Below are positions 26,438-35,764 of a stretch of 64,000 nucleotides of DNA, piece by piece (the first letter of the stretch is position 1; each line of letters begins with the position of its first letter). The DNA comes from Paenibacillus sp. E222 (lineage in GTDB: Bacteria > Bacillota > Bacilli > Paenibacillales > Paenibacillaceae). The translations under genes were made by a program, and so were the position numbers. Below the pieces are notes generated by a model that had not been told where the DNA came from, did no database searches, and saw only the letters and a program-made list of their open reading frames with translations. The stretch spans positions 5,952,001 to 6,016,000 of the forward strand of contig NZ_CP058552.1 of NCBI RefSeq assembly GCF_013401555.1, read 5' to 3'.

Positions 26438-28528
26438 TTGAAGTCTAATACAGGCAAACGGCTGCTTCAATATGCCCTAAAAGCCAAAGGCACGTTTATT
26501 GCCGCTTTAATTATGCTTACGATTGGAGTTGCCGCCGAGCTTGCCGGCCCTTTCATCGCCAAGTCCATGATCGACAATCATTTGCTTGCTATTGAGCAGC
26601 CTTTCTATGAGACTACTGCTTCTAGCGAAGCAGCGGTCTACAATGGAAAGAACTACAAACGTGAAGGCCGGTTTGAACCGGAAGAAACGAAAGGTACCGA
26701 AGTACGCGTACTGCAAGCCGGTAGAAGTTTTTATTTTGTAAATGAACCCGTTAGTGCCCCCGATGGGGATCGAACATACGCGGACGGAACACTGACGGTT
26801 ACACGCGCAGGCGAAGTGACGGGTCAATATGCGGCGGTGCCTTTATCCGCTGGTGAACTCTTTGCCTTTTACAAACCGGAGATGCCAAGCATCTATCAGC
26901 TGATTGTGTATTACATGATCTTCCTTGTCATCTCAGTCATTATGGAGTTTGGTAAAACATACTGGTTACAATCATCTGCCAACAAAGTCATTCAAAGACT
27001 CCGTAACGATGTGTATGCACACATCCAGCGATTGCCCGTACATTTTTTCGACAACCTGCCCGCAGGTAAAGTGGTCTCTCGGGTCACCAACGATACCGAA
27101 GCCGTCAAGGATCTGTTCGTTGCCGTTCTGTCGAACTTTTTCTCTGGCATCATTACGATTACTGGAGTGTACGTTGCGCTCTTCCTGCTGGATTTCCGCC
27201 TCGGATTGATCTCGCTGTTCGTTGTGCCGATGCTGGTTCTGTGGATTGTGCTTTATCGTAAAATCGCAACCCGGTACAACACGATCATTCGTTCACGTCT
27301 GAGTGAAATTAATGCGATTATTAACGAGTCCATTCAGGGGATGTCCATTATCCGGGTATTCCGTCATCAGAAACAGACCAAGCAGGAATTCGAGGATCTG
27401 AATGATGATTATATGAAACACCAGAACAAAATGCTCAACCTGAACGCTTTCACCTCACACAACCTGGTTAACGTCCTGCGGAATATGGCTTTTGCCGTTG
27501 TCCTGTGGTACTTCGGCTCTAGTGTGCTGGACGGCACGAGTATCATCTCGCTTGGTGTACTGTATGCATTCGTTGACGTTCTAGGACGTTTGTTCCAGCC
27601 AATTACAGGTATGGTGAACCAACTCGCGAACCTGGACTCCTCTATGGTATCCGCCGGACGTGTATTTGAACTGATGGATGAGAAAGGTGAACCGGTAACC
27701 GATGGCTCGATGCCGAGGTACAAAGGAAATGTTGTGTTTGACGATGTATCTTTTGCCTATAAAAAAGATTATGTGCTAAACAACATCTCGTTTAAAGCCT
27801 CACAAGGTCAAACGGTCGCGCTGGTTGGCCATACCGGTTCCGGTAAAAGCTCGATCATCAACCTGCTGTTCCGGTTCTATGATCCACAGAAGGGCAAGAT
27901 CACGATTGACGGTCAGAACGTGAAGGATCTGCCTAAACAGTGGATTCGCGAACATATGGGCATTGTACTGCAAGACCCGTACCTGTTCACCGGTACCGTG
28001 GCTTCCAATGTCAGTCTCGGAGATGAACAGATTACTCGTGCACAGATTGAGCAGGCGCTGCGCGATGTAGGTGCTGAGCGAATTCTCGCCCATCTACCGC
28101 AAGGATTCGACGAGCCGGTTATCGAAAAAGGAAGCACATTATCTGCCGGACAACGGCAATTGATCTCCTTTGCTCGTGCACTGGCATTCGATCCAGCCAT
28201 CCTGATTCTCGATGAAGCTACGGCGAATATTGATACCGAAACAGAAGCATTAATTCAAAATGCGCTCGAAGTCCTCAAAAAAGGACGGACCACTTTCATC
28301 ATCGCCCACCGTCTGTCCACCATTCGTTCAGCAGACCAGATTCTAGTCCTGCATCGCGGACGGATCGTTGAACAAGGTGCACATGATGAATTGATGGAAC
28401 TGAAAGGTCGCTATTTTCAGATGTATCAGCTACAGCAAGGTGCCCAAGCAGCACCGGATACGAATGAAAACAACCCACTGGGCGAGGCCATTCGAACCAC
28501 TTCCTCCTTTGCTGGAGGCGGCGTGTAA
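26438..28528 (+). CDS. bmrD: Heterodimeric multidrug ABC exporter, BmrD-type subunit
   Basis: 696 aa, longer than BmrC because about 100 hydrophilic residues (about 45-150) lie between TM1 and TM2, the extracellular domain known for BmrD. The nucleotide-binding domain has Walker A GHTGSGKSS, signature LSAGQRQL and the catalytic glutamate in LILDEATANID, so this half carries the consensus catalytic glutamate and complements the degenerate BmrC. TTG start after AGGAGGT. A terminator (28566-28612) closes the operon. Confidence 0.92.
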   Translation: MKSNTGKRLLQYALKAKGTFIAALIMLTIGVAAELAGPFIAKSMIDNHLLAIEQPFYETTASSEAAVYNGKNYKREGRFEPEETKGTEVRVLQAGRSFYFVNEPVSAPDGDRTYADGTLTVTRAGEVTGQYAAVPLSAGELFAFYKPEMPSIYQLIVYYMIFLVISVIMEFGKTYWLQSSANKVIQRLRNDVYAHIQRLPVHFFDNLPAGKVVSRVTNDTEAVKDLFVAVLSNFFSGIITITGVYVALFLLDFRLGLISLFVVPMLVLWIVLYRKIATRYNTIIRSRLSEINAIINESIQGMSIIRVFRHQKQTKQEFEDLNDDYMKHQNKMLNLNAFTSHNLVNVLRNMAFAVVLWYFGSSVLDGTSIISLGVLYAFVDVLGRLFQPITGMVNQLANLDSSMVSAGRVFELMDEKGEPVTDGSMPRYKGNVVFDDVSFAYKKDYVLNNISFKASQGQTVALVGHTGSGKSSIINLLFRFYDPQKGKITIDGQNVKDLPKQWIREHMGIVLQDPYLFTGTVASNVSLGDEQITRAQIEQALRDVGAERILAHLPQGFDEPVIEKGSTLSAGQRQLISFARALAFDPAILILDEATANIDTETEALIQNALEVLKKGRTTFIIAHRLSTIRSADQILVLHRGRIVEQGAHDELMELKGRYFQMYQLQQGAQAAPDTNENNPLGEAIRTTSSFAGGGV

Positions 28529-28565
28529 GTAAAACGGGAAAAATTGCAAATATACTTTAACACCG

Positions 28566-28612
28566 ACCGATATGCCCGCGGACCTCTTGGTCTGCGGCAG
28601 ATCGGTTTTTTA
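28566..28612 (+). terminator. Terminator of the bmrCD-like operon
   Basis: ACCGAT..CCGCGGACC TCTT GGTCTGCGG..ATCGGT stem (one G-U pair) followed by TTTTTT. Confidence 0.8.
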
Positions 28613-28657
28613 TTTTTAGATTTCATTCATGTATTCAGCTCTTCTGATTTCCTCTTA

Positions 28658-28686
28658 TTGACAATGGAAACATCTCTCTGTATTAT
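28658..28686 (+). promoter_or_regulatory. Promoter of the tetR operon
   Basis: TTGACA at 28658-28663, exactly 17 bp, TATTAT at 28681-28686. Confidence 0.75.
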
Positions 28687-28688
28687 AC

Positions 28689-28705
28689 ATACCAACGGTC
28701 GGTAT
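28689..28705. promoter_or_regulatory. Candidate TetR operator
   Basis: ATACCAACGGTCGGTAT, an inverted repeat (ATACC/GGTAT arms, with ACCG-like inner symmetry), lies immediately downstream of the -10 and 22 nt before the TetR start codon, suiting autorepression. Confidence 0.6.
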
Positions 28706-28726
28706 CTAAAATATAAGGAGGTTATT

Positions 28727-29410
28727 ATGGCCAGAAACAAGCACCCTGAACAGACGGTACAGCAGATTCTGAACGTCGCTGCGCAGTTATTCACAGATAA
28801 AGGATTTGAAAAGACGAGTATTCAGGACATCATTGTTGCCCTAGGCATGTCCAAGGGAGCCGTGTATCATCACTTTAGATCCAAAGAGGAAATACTGGAC
28901 GCGGTCATCGAACAACAGTTTAACTATTCCGCTCAGATGCTGGATCATTTAATTACAAATACATCGACCACACCAGCACGAGAGAAGTTAGTTCAGATTT
29001 TGGAGCATGTCGTCTCTGATCCACAGGCCCATTCACTGGATCACGTACTTCGAACCCAAATCAAAAATCCAGTGTTCATTGTACGAGGGATTCAACAGGC
29101 TGTGCGGATTGATGCACCGGTGATTGCAGCGATTTTGCGTGAAGGCATTACAGATGGATCTATCCATTCCGAGGATCCCGAAGCTTGTGCAGAAGTATTC
29201 ATGATGCTGGTCAATATATGGATTAATCCAACACTGTTCGGCCGCAATTCGAGCGAAACAAAGCAACGTCTTTATTTTTTACAGCGGTTGATGAACATGC
29301 TTGGTGCCGATATTGTAAGTGAATCACTAATTGAACGTATTCTAGATCAACATGCTGCCATGGGTGCTTATCCTATTCTGAATGAAGACGATGACAGAAA
29401 TGAGGGGTAA
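28727..29410 (+). CDS. TetR/AcrR family transcriptional regulator
   Basis: 227 aa. The N-terminal TetR helix-turn-helix is clear: 'QILNVAAQLFTDKGFEKTSIQDI' region followed by 'GMSKGAVYHHFRSKEEIL' (residues about 12-58). The ligand-binding C-terminal domain is not assignable. The ATG follows AAGGAGG; the longer upstream frame runs through the promoter and is not used. It begins a three-gene set with the adhesin-like protein (start 6 nt after the stop) and a 57 aa membrane protein. The bmrCD operon just upstream could also be a target. Confidence 0.9.
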   Translation: MARNKHPEQTVQQILNVAAQLFTDKGFEKTSIQDIIVALGMSKGAVYHHFRSKEEILDAVIEQQFNYSAQMLDHLITNTSTTPAREKLVQILEHVVSDPQAHSLDHVLRTQIKNPVFIVRGIQQAVRIDAPVIAAILREGITDGSIHSEDPEACAEVFMMLVNIWINPTLFGRNSSETKQRLYFLQRLMNMLGADIVSESLIERILDQHAAMGAYPILNEDDDRNEG

Positions 29411-29415
29411 CCAAT

Positions 29416-30210
29416 TTGAATCCTAATAGACATATGATTTGCAAAGAATGGTTGTCCGAAGAACCCCTTCTCACCCTTTCTCTGGAATGGATGCAAGGCG
29501 AAGTGCATATCAGCCAAGGTACAGAATCGGTTATCCGTGTTACTCAATGGGGCTCCGCCCGTTTTCCAAGAATTCGATGTTTTGAAGCTAACGTCAGCCA
29601 TGGTTTATTACATCTGATCGATGGACGAAAACAAGCTTTTCCGCTGGGCATAAACTTCCACCGCACATCGCTCCACATTGTACTGCCGCCTGCGGTCTTG
29701 AAAAGACTGTCGATCAACGGAGTTGGTTCCCACTTTCTTGTGAGTAACGTTTCTTCCGAACAATGGGATTGTCACTGTACATCAGGCAAGCTCACCTTAT
29801 CTGGCCATGCCAATCATATCTGTCTACGATCAGTGGGAAGTCGAGTTACAGCAACAGACCTCCGTGCAGAACATATGCAACTGCAAGCCACTTCTTCACC
29901 TGTTCAGTTATCCGGTCAGTTCACCCATATTCAATCGAAAGTGACAGGTAGCCAACTCACCATTCAATCCTCAACGACACTTCAATCTCTGGATAGTCTC
30001 TCCACAGGTTGTAACGTTGAGGTGCGAATCCCACCAGAAAACGATGGATTCAAGTTAGACTTCAAGCAGGCCGGAGGCCGCTTCAGCAGTGATCTTCCGC
30101 TTCAATCCATTCATAATCAACATACGTATCGTAACGGTACTTATCCATTTCAAGCAGAAGTCAGAGGTGGGAAGCTTACCATAGGGAGCTCTTCATACCA
30201 TTCCACATAG
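29416..30210 (+). CDS. DUF4097-like beta-helical protein of unknown function
   Basis: 264 aa. Repeated short beta-strand pattern ('LSINGVGSHFLVSNVSS', 'LTLSGHANHICLRSVGSRV', 'LQATSSPVQLSG') is typical of DUF4097/DUF4098 putative adhesin folds. No signal peptide or TM is visible, so the membrane or cell-surface location of some relatives is not supported. TTG start, GAGGGG upstream, 6 nt after the TetR stop, so cotranscribed with it. A membrane-stress role by analogy with other DUF4097 operons is inference. Confidence 0.6.
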   Translation: MNPNRHMICKEWLSEEPLLTLSLEWMQGEVHISQGTESVIRVTQWGSARFPRIRCFEANVSHGLLHLIDGRKQAFPLGINFHRTSLHIVLPPAVLKRLSINGVGSHFLVSNVSSEQWDCHCTSGKLTLSGHANHICLRSVGSRVTATDLRAEHMQLQATSSPVQLSGQFTHIQSKVTGSQLTIQSSTTLQSLDSLSTGCNVEVRIPPENDGFKLDFKQAGGRFSSDLPLQSIHNQHTYRNGTYPFQAEVRGGKLTIGSSSYHST

Positions 30211-30223
30211 AGGAGGTAAACAT

Positions 30224-30397
30224 ATGAGCATCGGCTGGATCGTTGGCAGCAGCTTGGCTACCGTGGTATTACTTGCGGGGATTATCAATTTGTTCGTTGG
30301 TATACGTAAAAACAATCATCTGCGCTGGCCTTGGTGGTTCATCGGTTTTGGAGTGGCTGCGCTGATTAGCGCAGCGATTAACTATCCCGGAACATAG
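30224..30397 (+). CDS. 57 aa two-helix membrane protein
   Basis: ATG with AGGAGG 7 nt upstream, 13 nt after the DUF4097-like gene. Two hydrophobic helices ('IVGSSLATVVLLAGIINLFV' and 'WWFIGFGVAALISAAI') separated by RKNNHLRWP. Too short for most gene finders but with strong translation signals and operon context. Function unknown. Confidence 0.75.
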   Translation: MSIGWIVGSSLATVVLLAGIINLFVGIRKNNHLRWPWWFIGFGVAALISAAINYPGT

Positions 30398-30418
30398 AAA
30401 CGCCGCATCAACATGCGC

Positions 30419-30472
30419 AAAAAAAAGACAATCGCGCAGTCCAGTCACTTTCCGTGCTGCTGCGGATTGTCT
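30419..30472 (-). terminator. Terminator of the YdcF-type gene
   Basis: GACAATC..CGCAG and CTGCG..GATTGTC (30427-30471) with TTTTTTT on the minus strand. It overlaps the last codon of the gene. Confidence 0.75.
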
Positions 30473-31100
30473 ATCCATCTATCCATCCTTTGACCATATA
30501 TCCCATATATAATATCGTTTCTCTTGCCAGAAAAGGAAATTGGCTGCGCCAGGTCTGGTAAGCCGTCGTTCGTGTTGGGGACGGAACAGCATGCATGCCA
30601 AGTCCCTTAGCGAGCTTCATCGCCCGTTTCATATGTAACGGGTCACTTACAATGGTGTAGGTGTGAAATCCCGCCTGTTCTCCAACGCTAAGTGAATTCA
30701 CCAGATTCTCCTCTGTAATTCTCGATTCTGTCTCCATTTGAATATCTGCCGGATCTACACCATGTGCAACAGCATAATCTCGTCCTACTTCGGCTTCGGC
30801 ACGCTCACCTGGACTGCCAGAACCACCAGTAAAGAGCAGATGGCTGATCGTCCCCTGGCGATATAATACGATGGCATGCTCAATACGTTCGCGAAATACG
30901 GGTGAAGGGTTGTCCCCTTCTACGGCTGCACCGAGGATGATGGCTGCATCACTCTGTCTGGATGATTCATCATCGGTGTAGGCCCAGATGAGCGAGGCCG
31001 TAGTTATCGTCCATATGACCCCAAGCAACACGAGCGATACAATGGAGATTATCAGCCAGTGCCTGCTTTTTATTTTACGTGTACGGGACTTGCCTTCCAT
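30471..31100 (-). CDS. YdcF/ElyC/SanA-family (DUF218) membrane protein
   Basis: 209 aa from ATG (a GTG one codon upstream is equally placed). One N-terminal TM helix (about 15-40), then the DUF218 domain with 'DAAIILGAAV' strand, 'LLFTGGSG' and 'SRITEENLVNS'. ElyC/SanA members act in envelope integrity in Gram-negatives; the Firmicute role is not established. The start overlaps the stop of the HEPN-like gene, so the two are coupled. Confidence 0.85.
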   Translation of the reverse strand: MEGKSRTRKIKSRHWLIISIVSLVLLGVIWTITTASLIWAYTDDESSRQSDAAIILGAAVEGDNPSPVFRERIEHAIVLYRQGTISHLLFTGGSGSPGERAEAEVGRDYAVAHGVDPADIQMETESRITEENLVNSLSVGEQAGFHTYTIVSDPLHMKRAMKLAKGLGMHAVPSPTRTTAYQTWRSQFPFLARETILYMGYMVKGWIDG

Positions 31101-31651
31101 CACAATGATTCATCCTCTTCCAGTGCCCGGGCGTGCATGCTCTCTGCATGCATACGTTCGAGTGTCTGCAGCGCCGCCGCGGATTCAGCATCCAGCCCCA
31201 GCTCTGCAATCCAGGCACCCGTGTACTGCTGAAGACTAATCTCTAGTTCCTGTGCACGGTCTTTGAAATCTTCCAGCTCCTTGATCATGCGTGATCGTCC
31301 TTCAGGACTGAATGTCTCATGAATTCGTTCCTTGAAATAGTGATGTACAATGCTATTACGCTGCTTCCATAATTCATTCAACTGCCGAGTCTCTTCCTCC
31401 GAAAAGGTAAAATGATGGCGCACCTCATGAATGAGTTGTCCGAGTGAACTGCTCATCTTCCGTTCGTACAGATCTTCCAGATCTTCTTCGGAAACAACCT
31501 TGCCCTGAGACATTTTCATTAATAAAATCAGATTGACCAGTTGCTGTTCAAGCGCCTGTCCATAATATACAGCCAATCCGTAATATGCAAACAATTCTCT
31601 GGAGTGTTCGCTGTCCAGCATGTCACCATGCTGCATGTCTGTATTTTGCAT
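31100..31651 (-). CDS. HEPN-like helical protein of unknown function
   Basis: 183 aa, mostly alpha-helical. Residues around 96-104 read RNSIVHHYF, an R-x4-H arrangement like the catalytic motif of HEPN ribonucleases, preceded by a helix with 'YGQALEQQLVNLILL'. Cytoplasmic, with an acidic C-terminus. The start follows AAAGGGGG. It overlaps the YdcF-type gene. A ribonuclease role is inference, and no nucleotidyltransferase partner is next to it. Confidence 0.55.
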   Translation of the reverse strand: MQNTDMQHGDMLDSEHSRELFAYYGLAVYYGQALEQQLVNLILLMKMSQGKVVSEEDLEDLYERKMSSSLGQLIHEVRHHFTFSEEETRQLNELWKQRNSIVHHYFKERIHETFSPEGRSRMIKELEDFKDRAQELEISLQQYTGAWIAELGLDAESAAALQTLERMHAESMHARALEEDESL

Positions 31652-31753
31652 AAGCGAGCGCCCCCTTTATCTCCGTACAATACGTTCCATTCCAACGTCC
31701 CTCTATGGTAACGAAACATAGACCAACATTCAAGTTCAGCAGAATAATAGCCT

Positions 31754-32464
31754 CTAACTCCGTAAATCCCTTCTTCCCGATAACCATATATGAATGATGA
31801 GTAGAACTATGGCATAGATTATAGCCCACACTGTCGTCAAAACAACAGCCCCCAACTTCAATTCTTCATATAACATCATCTCACGAACGAGATAAAATGC
31901 CGGAGGCAGAATCTTGACAACCCATTGTATGGATTCAGGCAAACGTCCGCTTAATGAACCTTGAACAAACGATAATAACAATAAAACAATGAAAGGTGGC
32001 ATACTGCGGCTCAGCATGGGAATGTATGATTTTTGGAAGAACACACTGAGCCCCAGACCCAGGAGCGACAACGCCAAATGTCCGGCCCAAGCCATGATCC
32101 ACTCCCCAGCGCTTGGTAGCCTCGCAAACATACCTGTAACAACTGGATATAACACGGTAATTGCAGTCAGGCCGAACTGCATGATCAACGCACAGATCAA
32201 TTGTGCGAAGACAACCTTGCGTTTGCTACCTGCATGCAGAACAAGCAATTGATATTGCCCCGCAGGTTCCGTGTTCATTACCGTTAAGCCCAGCCAAGCC
32301 GCACCAAAAAAGAGCAGCATGGCTGTAACGCTGTAACTGTCCGCAATCGGATTAGGTTTGTAGGAATAGATGAGCAGCATCGTAATGATATAAAAGATCA
32401 CTGGCGCAACATATTTCTGTGAACGTATGTAATGTTTTAATAAATAACGGGTCAAGTAGATCAT
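31754..32464 (-). CDS. ABC exporter permease-like membrane protein
   Basis: 236 aa with about six hydrophobic helices, in the size range of ABC-2 type permeases. It overlaps the ATP-binding gene by 4 nt (ATGA), so the two form one transporter. Substrate unknown. Confidence 0.75.
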   Translation of the reverse strand: MIYLTRYLLKHYIRSQKYVAPVIFYIITMLLIYSYKPNPIADSYSVTAMLLFFGAAWLGLTVMNTEPAGQYQLLVLHAGSKRKVVFAQLICALIMQFGLTAITVLYPVVTGMFARLPSAGEWIMAWAGHLALSLLGLGLSVFFQKSYIPMLSRSMPPFIVLLLLSFVQGSLSGRLPESIQWVVKILPPAFYLVREMMLYEELKLGAVVLTTVWAIIYAIVLLIIHIWLSGRRDLRS

Positions 32465-33522
32465 TGGAGGTCGCCTCCTGCCGTAGATAGGGAGGAAGGG
32501 CGCTCTGCCGCTTCCCTGCTCATAACCTCACCTGGATGCCGCCCCTCCATCAATCCTTCCATATTTAATCTGGTCTCTTCCGGCTGCACAGATAAGATAG
32601 AACCGCCAGCTGCCAGAATCATTCCAATAATCTGATCTGCCGAACTGCGTGACACCTTCCAATCCCATACTTCTCGACCATCATCCTGACGAACCCTGCC
32701 GCGATGGCATGCAATGATTCCCGGTTGATCAACAAGCAGCGCATCAATAACAGATTGTTCCAGCCCTTCCATCACACTTTGGATACTCACAGCGGGCTCA
32801 CCAGCTTGCTGCAAATCATCCTGGTTCCAGCGACGCAGCACCGTTCCCTTCTGTAACACGATGACCTGATCCGCGAGACGTTCAATCAGCAATGGTTCAT
32901 GGCAAGCTGTAACGATCTGGCTTCCTTCCTGTTTCCACTGTCTGAGCAAAGCTACAATTGCTTCCTGCGCAGGAACGTCCAGACCGGACAATGGTTCATC
33001 AAGCAGCAATAACCCATCAGGTCCAGGCAGCAAAGCCTGAATTAAATTCACCTTCTGCAACGTACCTTTGGATAACTGAGGCAAGTTCTGATCCAGAGCC
33101 GTGCCTACGAATAACAGCTCACTCAATTCGCCTATCCGTTGACGCAATATTTCAGGCTGCATGCCTCGAATACGTCCCATTTCCCACAGGTACTCTTTTG
33201 GGGTGAAGGGCAGGCGTGACAGTCCATCCAGTGCATACGTAATCCGTCCATGCCTGGGCTTGCGTTGCGAGCCTGCGTCGGGCAGTAACATACCCGCCAG
33301 CACACGCAGCAATGTGCTTTTGCCTGAGCCATTCCTTCCCACCAGGACGATACACTCCCCCTGACCTACTTCCAGATTGATATCATTCAATACCTGCACA
33401 TCCCCAAGTCGTTTGCTCACCTGTTGTAGCGATATGATTCGTCCGTTTGAGTCTGCTGCTGCTTTTCCTGCTTTATCGAAGAATCCACTTTCCCCTGCCC
33501 TTGCTCTTGCTCTCCATCCCAT
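32461..33522 (-). CDS. ABC transporter ATP-binding protein
   Basis: 353 aa: one nucleotide-binding domain (about 28-240) with Walker A GRNGSGKST, signature LSKGTLQK, Walker B LLLLDEPLSGLD and the H-loop TACHEP, then an accessory C-terminal region of about 110 residues of unknown kind. Start ATG at 33522 lies 4 nt after the argS stop with only a weak GGATG site, so translation is probably coupled to argS. Operon argS-ABC-permease is likely T-box controlled. Confidence 0.85.
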   Translation of the reverse strand: MGWRARARAGESGFFDKAGKAAADSNGRIISLQQVSKRLGDVQVLNDINLEVGQGECIVLVGRNGSGKSTLLRVLAGMLLPDAGSQRKPRHGRITYALDGLSRLPFTPKEYLWEMGRIRGMQPEILRQRIGELSELLFVGTALDQNLPQLSKGTLQKVNLIQALLPGPDGLLLLDEPLSGLDVPAQEAIVALLRQWKQEGSQIVTACHEPLLIERLADQVIVLQKGTVLRRWNQDDLQQAGEPAVSIQSVMEGLEQSVIDALLVDQPGIIACHRGRVRQDDGREVWDWKVSRSSADQIIGMILAAGGSILSVQPEETRLNMEGLMEGRHPGEVMSREAAERPSSLSTAGGDLQ

Positions 33523-33526
33523 AGAA

Positions 33527-35260
33527 TCACATCCGTTCAGGAGCCTGAACGCCCAGTAAATATAGGCTGTAGGCAAGACGCTCCGCCGTACGCTCTGTTA
33601 ACGCCACCCGGAAGGGTTTGACGTCAGCCGGCGCATCCGCAATCCGTTCCGCATGATAGAAGCGGTTGAACGCTTGGGCAACATCTATCGCATATTTGGC
33701 AATGACCGAAGGCTCGTTGCGATGAATTGCTTTTTCCAGATACTGAGGATAATCCGCCAGCAGTTTCAGCAATGCCCATGAAGTGTCACCGACCATGACC
33801 GACTTGTTATCTGAGTTTGCCACAGCATTGTTACTACTACTAACATTTTCTAATTGATTTTCATTTTCCACGCGCTCTGTCTCTGCTGCCTTCGCAAGCA
33901 CACTGTTAATCCGGGCATGTGTGTATTGCACATAAGGTCCTGTCTCTCCTTCAAAGCTCACCGCATCTTCGAGCGAGAAATCGACGTCGTTCAACCGGTT
34001 GTTGCGCAGATCACCGAATACAATTGCACCTACACCAACCGCTTCCGCAACCTCCTGCGAATTCGGCAGATTCGGATTTTTCTCCTGAATAATCTGTAAT
34101 GCCCGAGCAACCGCCTCGTCCAGTACCTCCTGCAAAAAGACGACTTTCCCCCGGCGGGTAGACATCTTCCGTCCTTCGAAACGCATCAAGCCAAACGGAA
34201 TATGTTCACAAATATCAGACCACGCATACCCCATCCGGGATAATACCGCAAATACTTGACGGAAATGAAGCTTCTGCTCACCCCCGACCACATACAGCAT
34301 TTTATCCGCCTTCATCACATCATGACGATAAACGGCTGTTGCCAAATCCCGCGTTGGGTAGATGGTTGTTCCATCGGTTTTGATAATCAGGCAAGGCGGC
34401 ATATTCTCATCCTCCAAACGTACCACCAATGCGCCTTCGCTCTCTTCGAGCAATCCTTTGGCTTTCAGTTCTTCAACTATCGCGCCCATCTTGTCATTAT
34501 AAAAGCTCTCACCCAGCGTATGGTCAAACTGAACATTCAGACGCTCATACATCCGGTTGAATTCTTTCATGCTCACCTCTACAAAAAAGGTCCATAACCG
34601 CTGCGCCTCTTCATCCCCTTGCTCCAGCTTGCGGAACCAATCTCGTGCCTCGATCTCCAGAGATGGATCATTCTCCGCCTCATCGTGAAAACGCACATAC
34701 AGCTCCAATGAGGTACGAATTGGCTCAGCCTGTAGTGCTTCATCATTCCCCCAACGTTTGTAGGCTGCAATCTGTTTGCCGAATTGTGTTCCCCAATCCC
34801 CCAGATGATTCACACTGACCGAAGTGTAACCTGCCTCGTTATATAACCGATACAATGATGCCCCAATCACGGTGGAGCGCAGATGACCAATTCCGAATGG
34901 CTTGGCAATGTTAGGCGACGACATGTCGATCACAACGCGTGCACCTGCCCCCAGTTGCAGCTTGCCAAATGTTTTATGTTCCAGTTCTTGCAGCAGCTTC
35001 GGCGCCAGCTCTTCCCGATTGAAACGTATGTTCACATAGGGTCCTGCTGGTGAAGCATCCAATCCAACGGTCTGTAATTGAACAGCAATATCAGTGGCGA
35101 TAACCGCGGGTGCTTTTTTCAACGACTTGGCCAAAATAAAGCAAGGAAACGCCGCATCTCCCATCTCCGCCTGTGGTGGAACCTCCAGTAATCTCAACAC
35201 CTCGTCTTGCTTCAATCCCGTTAAGGGAGCAAGTTGTGCTGCTGCCTGATTCATCAACAT
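33527..35260 (-). CDS. argS: Arginyl-tRNA synthetase
   Basis: 577 aa class I synthetase. HIGH-type motif GIGHLRST in 'PNIAKPFGIGHLRST', a KMSKS-equivalent GRKMSTRRG, and the C-terminal anticodon-binding DALR region. ATG at 35260 follows AGGAG at 8 nt. It is preceded by a T-box riboswitch and promoter and followed, without terminator, by an ABC exporter. This is a divergent ArgS of the type often found as a second copy in Paenibacillus; whether another argS exists cannot be seen. Confidence 0.93.
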   Translation of the reverse strand: MLMNQAAAQLAPLTGLKQDEVLRLLEVPPQAEMGDAAFPCFILAKSLKKAPAVIATDIAVQLQTVGLDASPAGPYVNIRFNREELAPKLLQELEHKTFGKLQLGAGARVVIDMSSPNIAKPFGIGHLRSTVIGASLYRLYNEAGYTSVSVNHLGDWGTQFGKQIAAYKRWGNDEALQAEPIRTSLELYVRFHDEAENDPSLEIEARDWFRKLEQGDEEAQRLWTFFVEVSMKEFNRMYERLNVQFDHTLGESFYNDKMGAIVEELKAKGLLEESEGALVVRLEDENMPPCLIIKTDGTTIYPTRDLATAVYRHDVMKADKMLYVVGGEQKLHFRQVFAVLSRMGYAWSDICEHIPFGLMRFEGRKMSTRRGKVVFLQEVLDEAVARALQIIQEKNPNLPNSQEVAEAVGVGAIVFGDLRNNRLNDVDFSLEDAVSFEGETGPYVQYTHARINSVLAKAAETERVENENQLENVSSSNNAVANSDNKSVMVGDTSWALLKLLADYPQYLEKAIHRNEPSVIAKYAIDVAQAFNRFYHAERIADAPADVKPFRVALTERTAERLAYSLYLLGVQAPERM

Positions 35261-35307
35261 GTTGAACACTCCTAGTCATTATCATATTTAGCCATGCTAT
35301 AGATAAC

Positions 35308-35629
35308 AAAAAAAGCCCTCGTCTCTATATCAGAGACGAGAGCTGATCTTCACAGTTCCCGCGGTACCACTCTAGGTGAGCAGATGGCGAATGCACATCA
35401 AAGTACATTCACAGTCTGCTCCGCTCGATGCGATTAACGGCCGCCTGCCGGATTGCCCTCATGACCTGCTCTACATCCTCTCAAGGATGTAAACATACCT
35501 TCGGACAACCATCTCACGGGTGCGCTTCACTCAGATCATGTCATACCGGCTTCCACCTGCCCCGGCTCGCTGTCATGCATGGATTCTGGCTACTCTCCCG
35601 ATCACAGATATTCATCGTTTCAATTCATT
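35308..35629 (-). ncRNA. T-box riboswitch (arginine) upstream of argS
   Basis: The conserved T-box AGAGTGGTACCGCGG lies at 35359-35373 (minus). It is followed by an intrinsic terminator CTCGTCTC/GAGACGAG (35318-35340) with seven T. Upstream, the leader contains a GAGAGTAG-type S-turn and a specifier-loop candidate GTGAAG-CGC-ACC with CGC at 35522-35524, an Arg codon that matches argS. Uncharged tRNA-Arg would stabilise the antiterminator and allow expression of argS and the ABC genes. The specifier assignment is inference from the leader layout. Confidence 0.9.
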
Positions 35630-35635
35630 GCCATC

Positions 35636-35664
35636 ATTATACAGATCACGCTCTGCTTTGGCAA
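35636..35664 (-). promoter_or_regulatory. Promoter of the T-box-argS operon
   Basis: TTGCCA (35659-35664), 17 bp, TATAAT (35636-35641) on the minus strand, just upstream of the T-box leader. Confidence 0.85.
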
Positions 35665-35764
35665 CCTGTTACATGCATTTGCCAATGTAATACCAGCTAT
35701 CGATAGAAAATCTCACCATCGTATGGGGAGTAACAGGAACGTTACTTATGCTGAATCCATAAAA

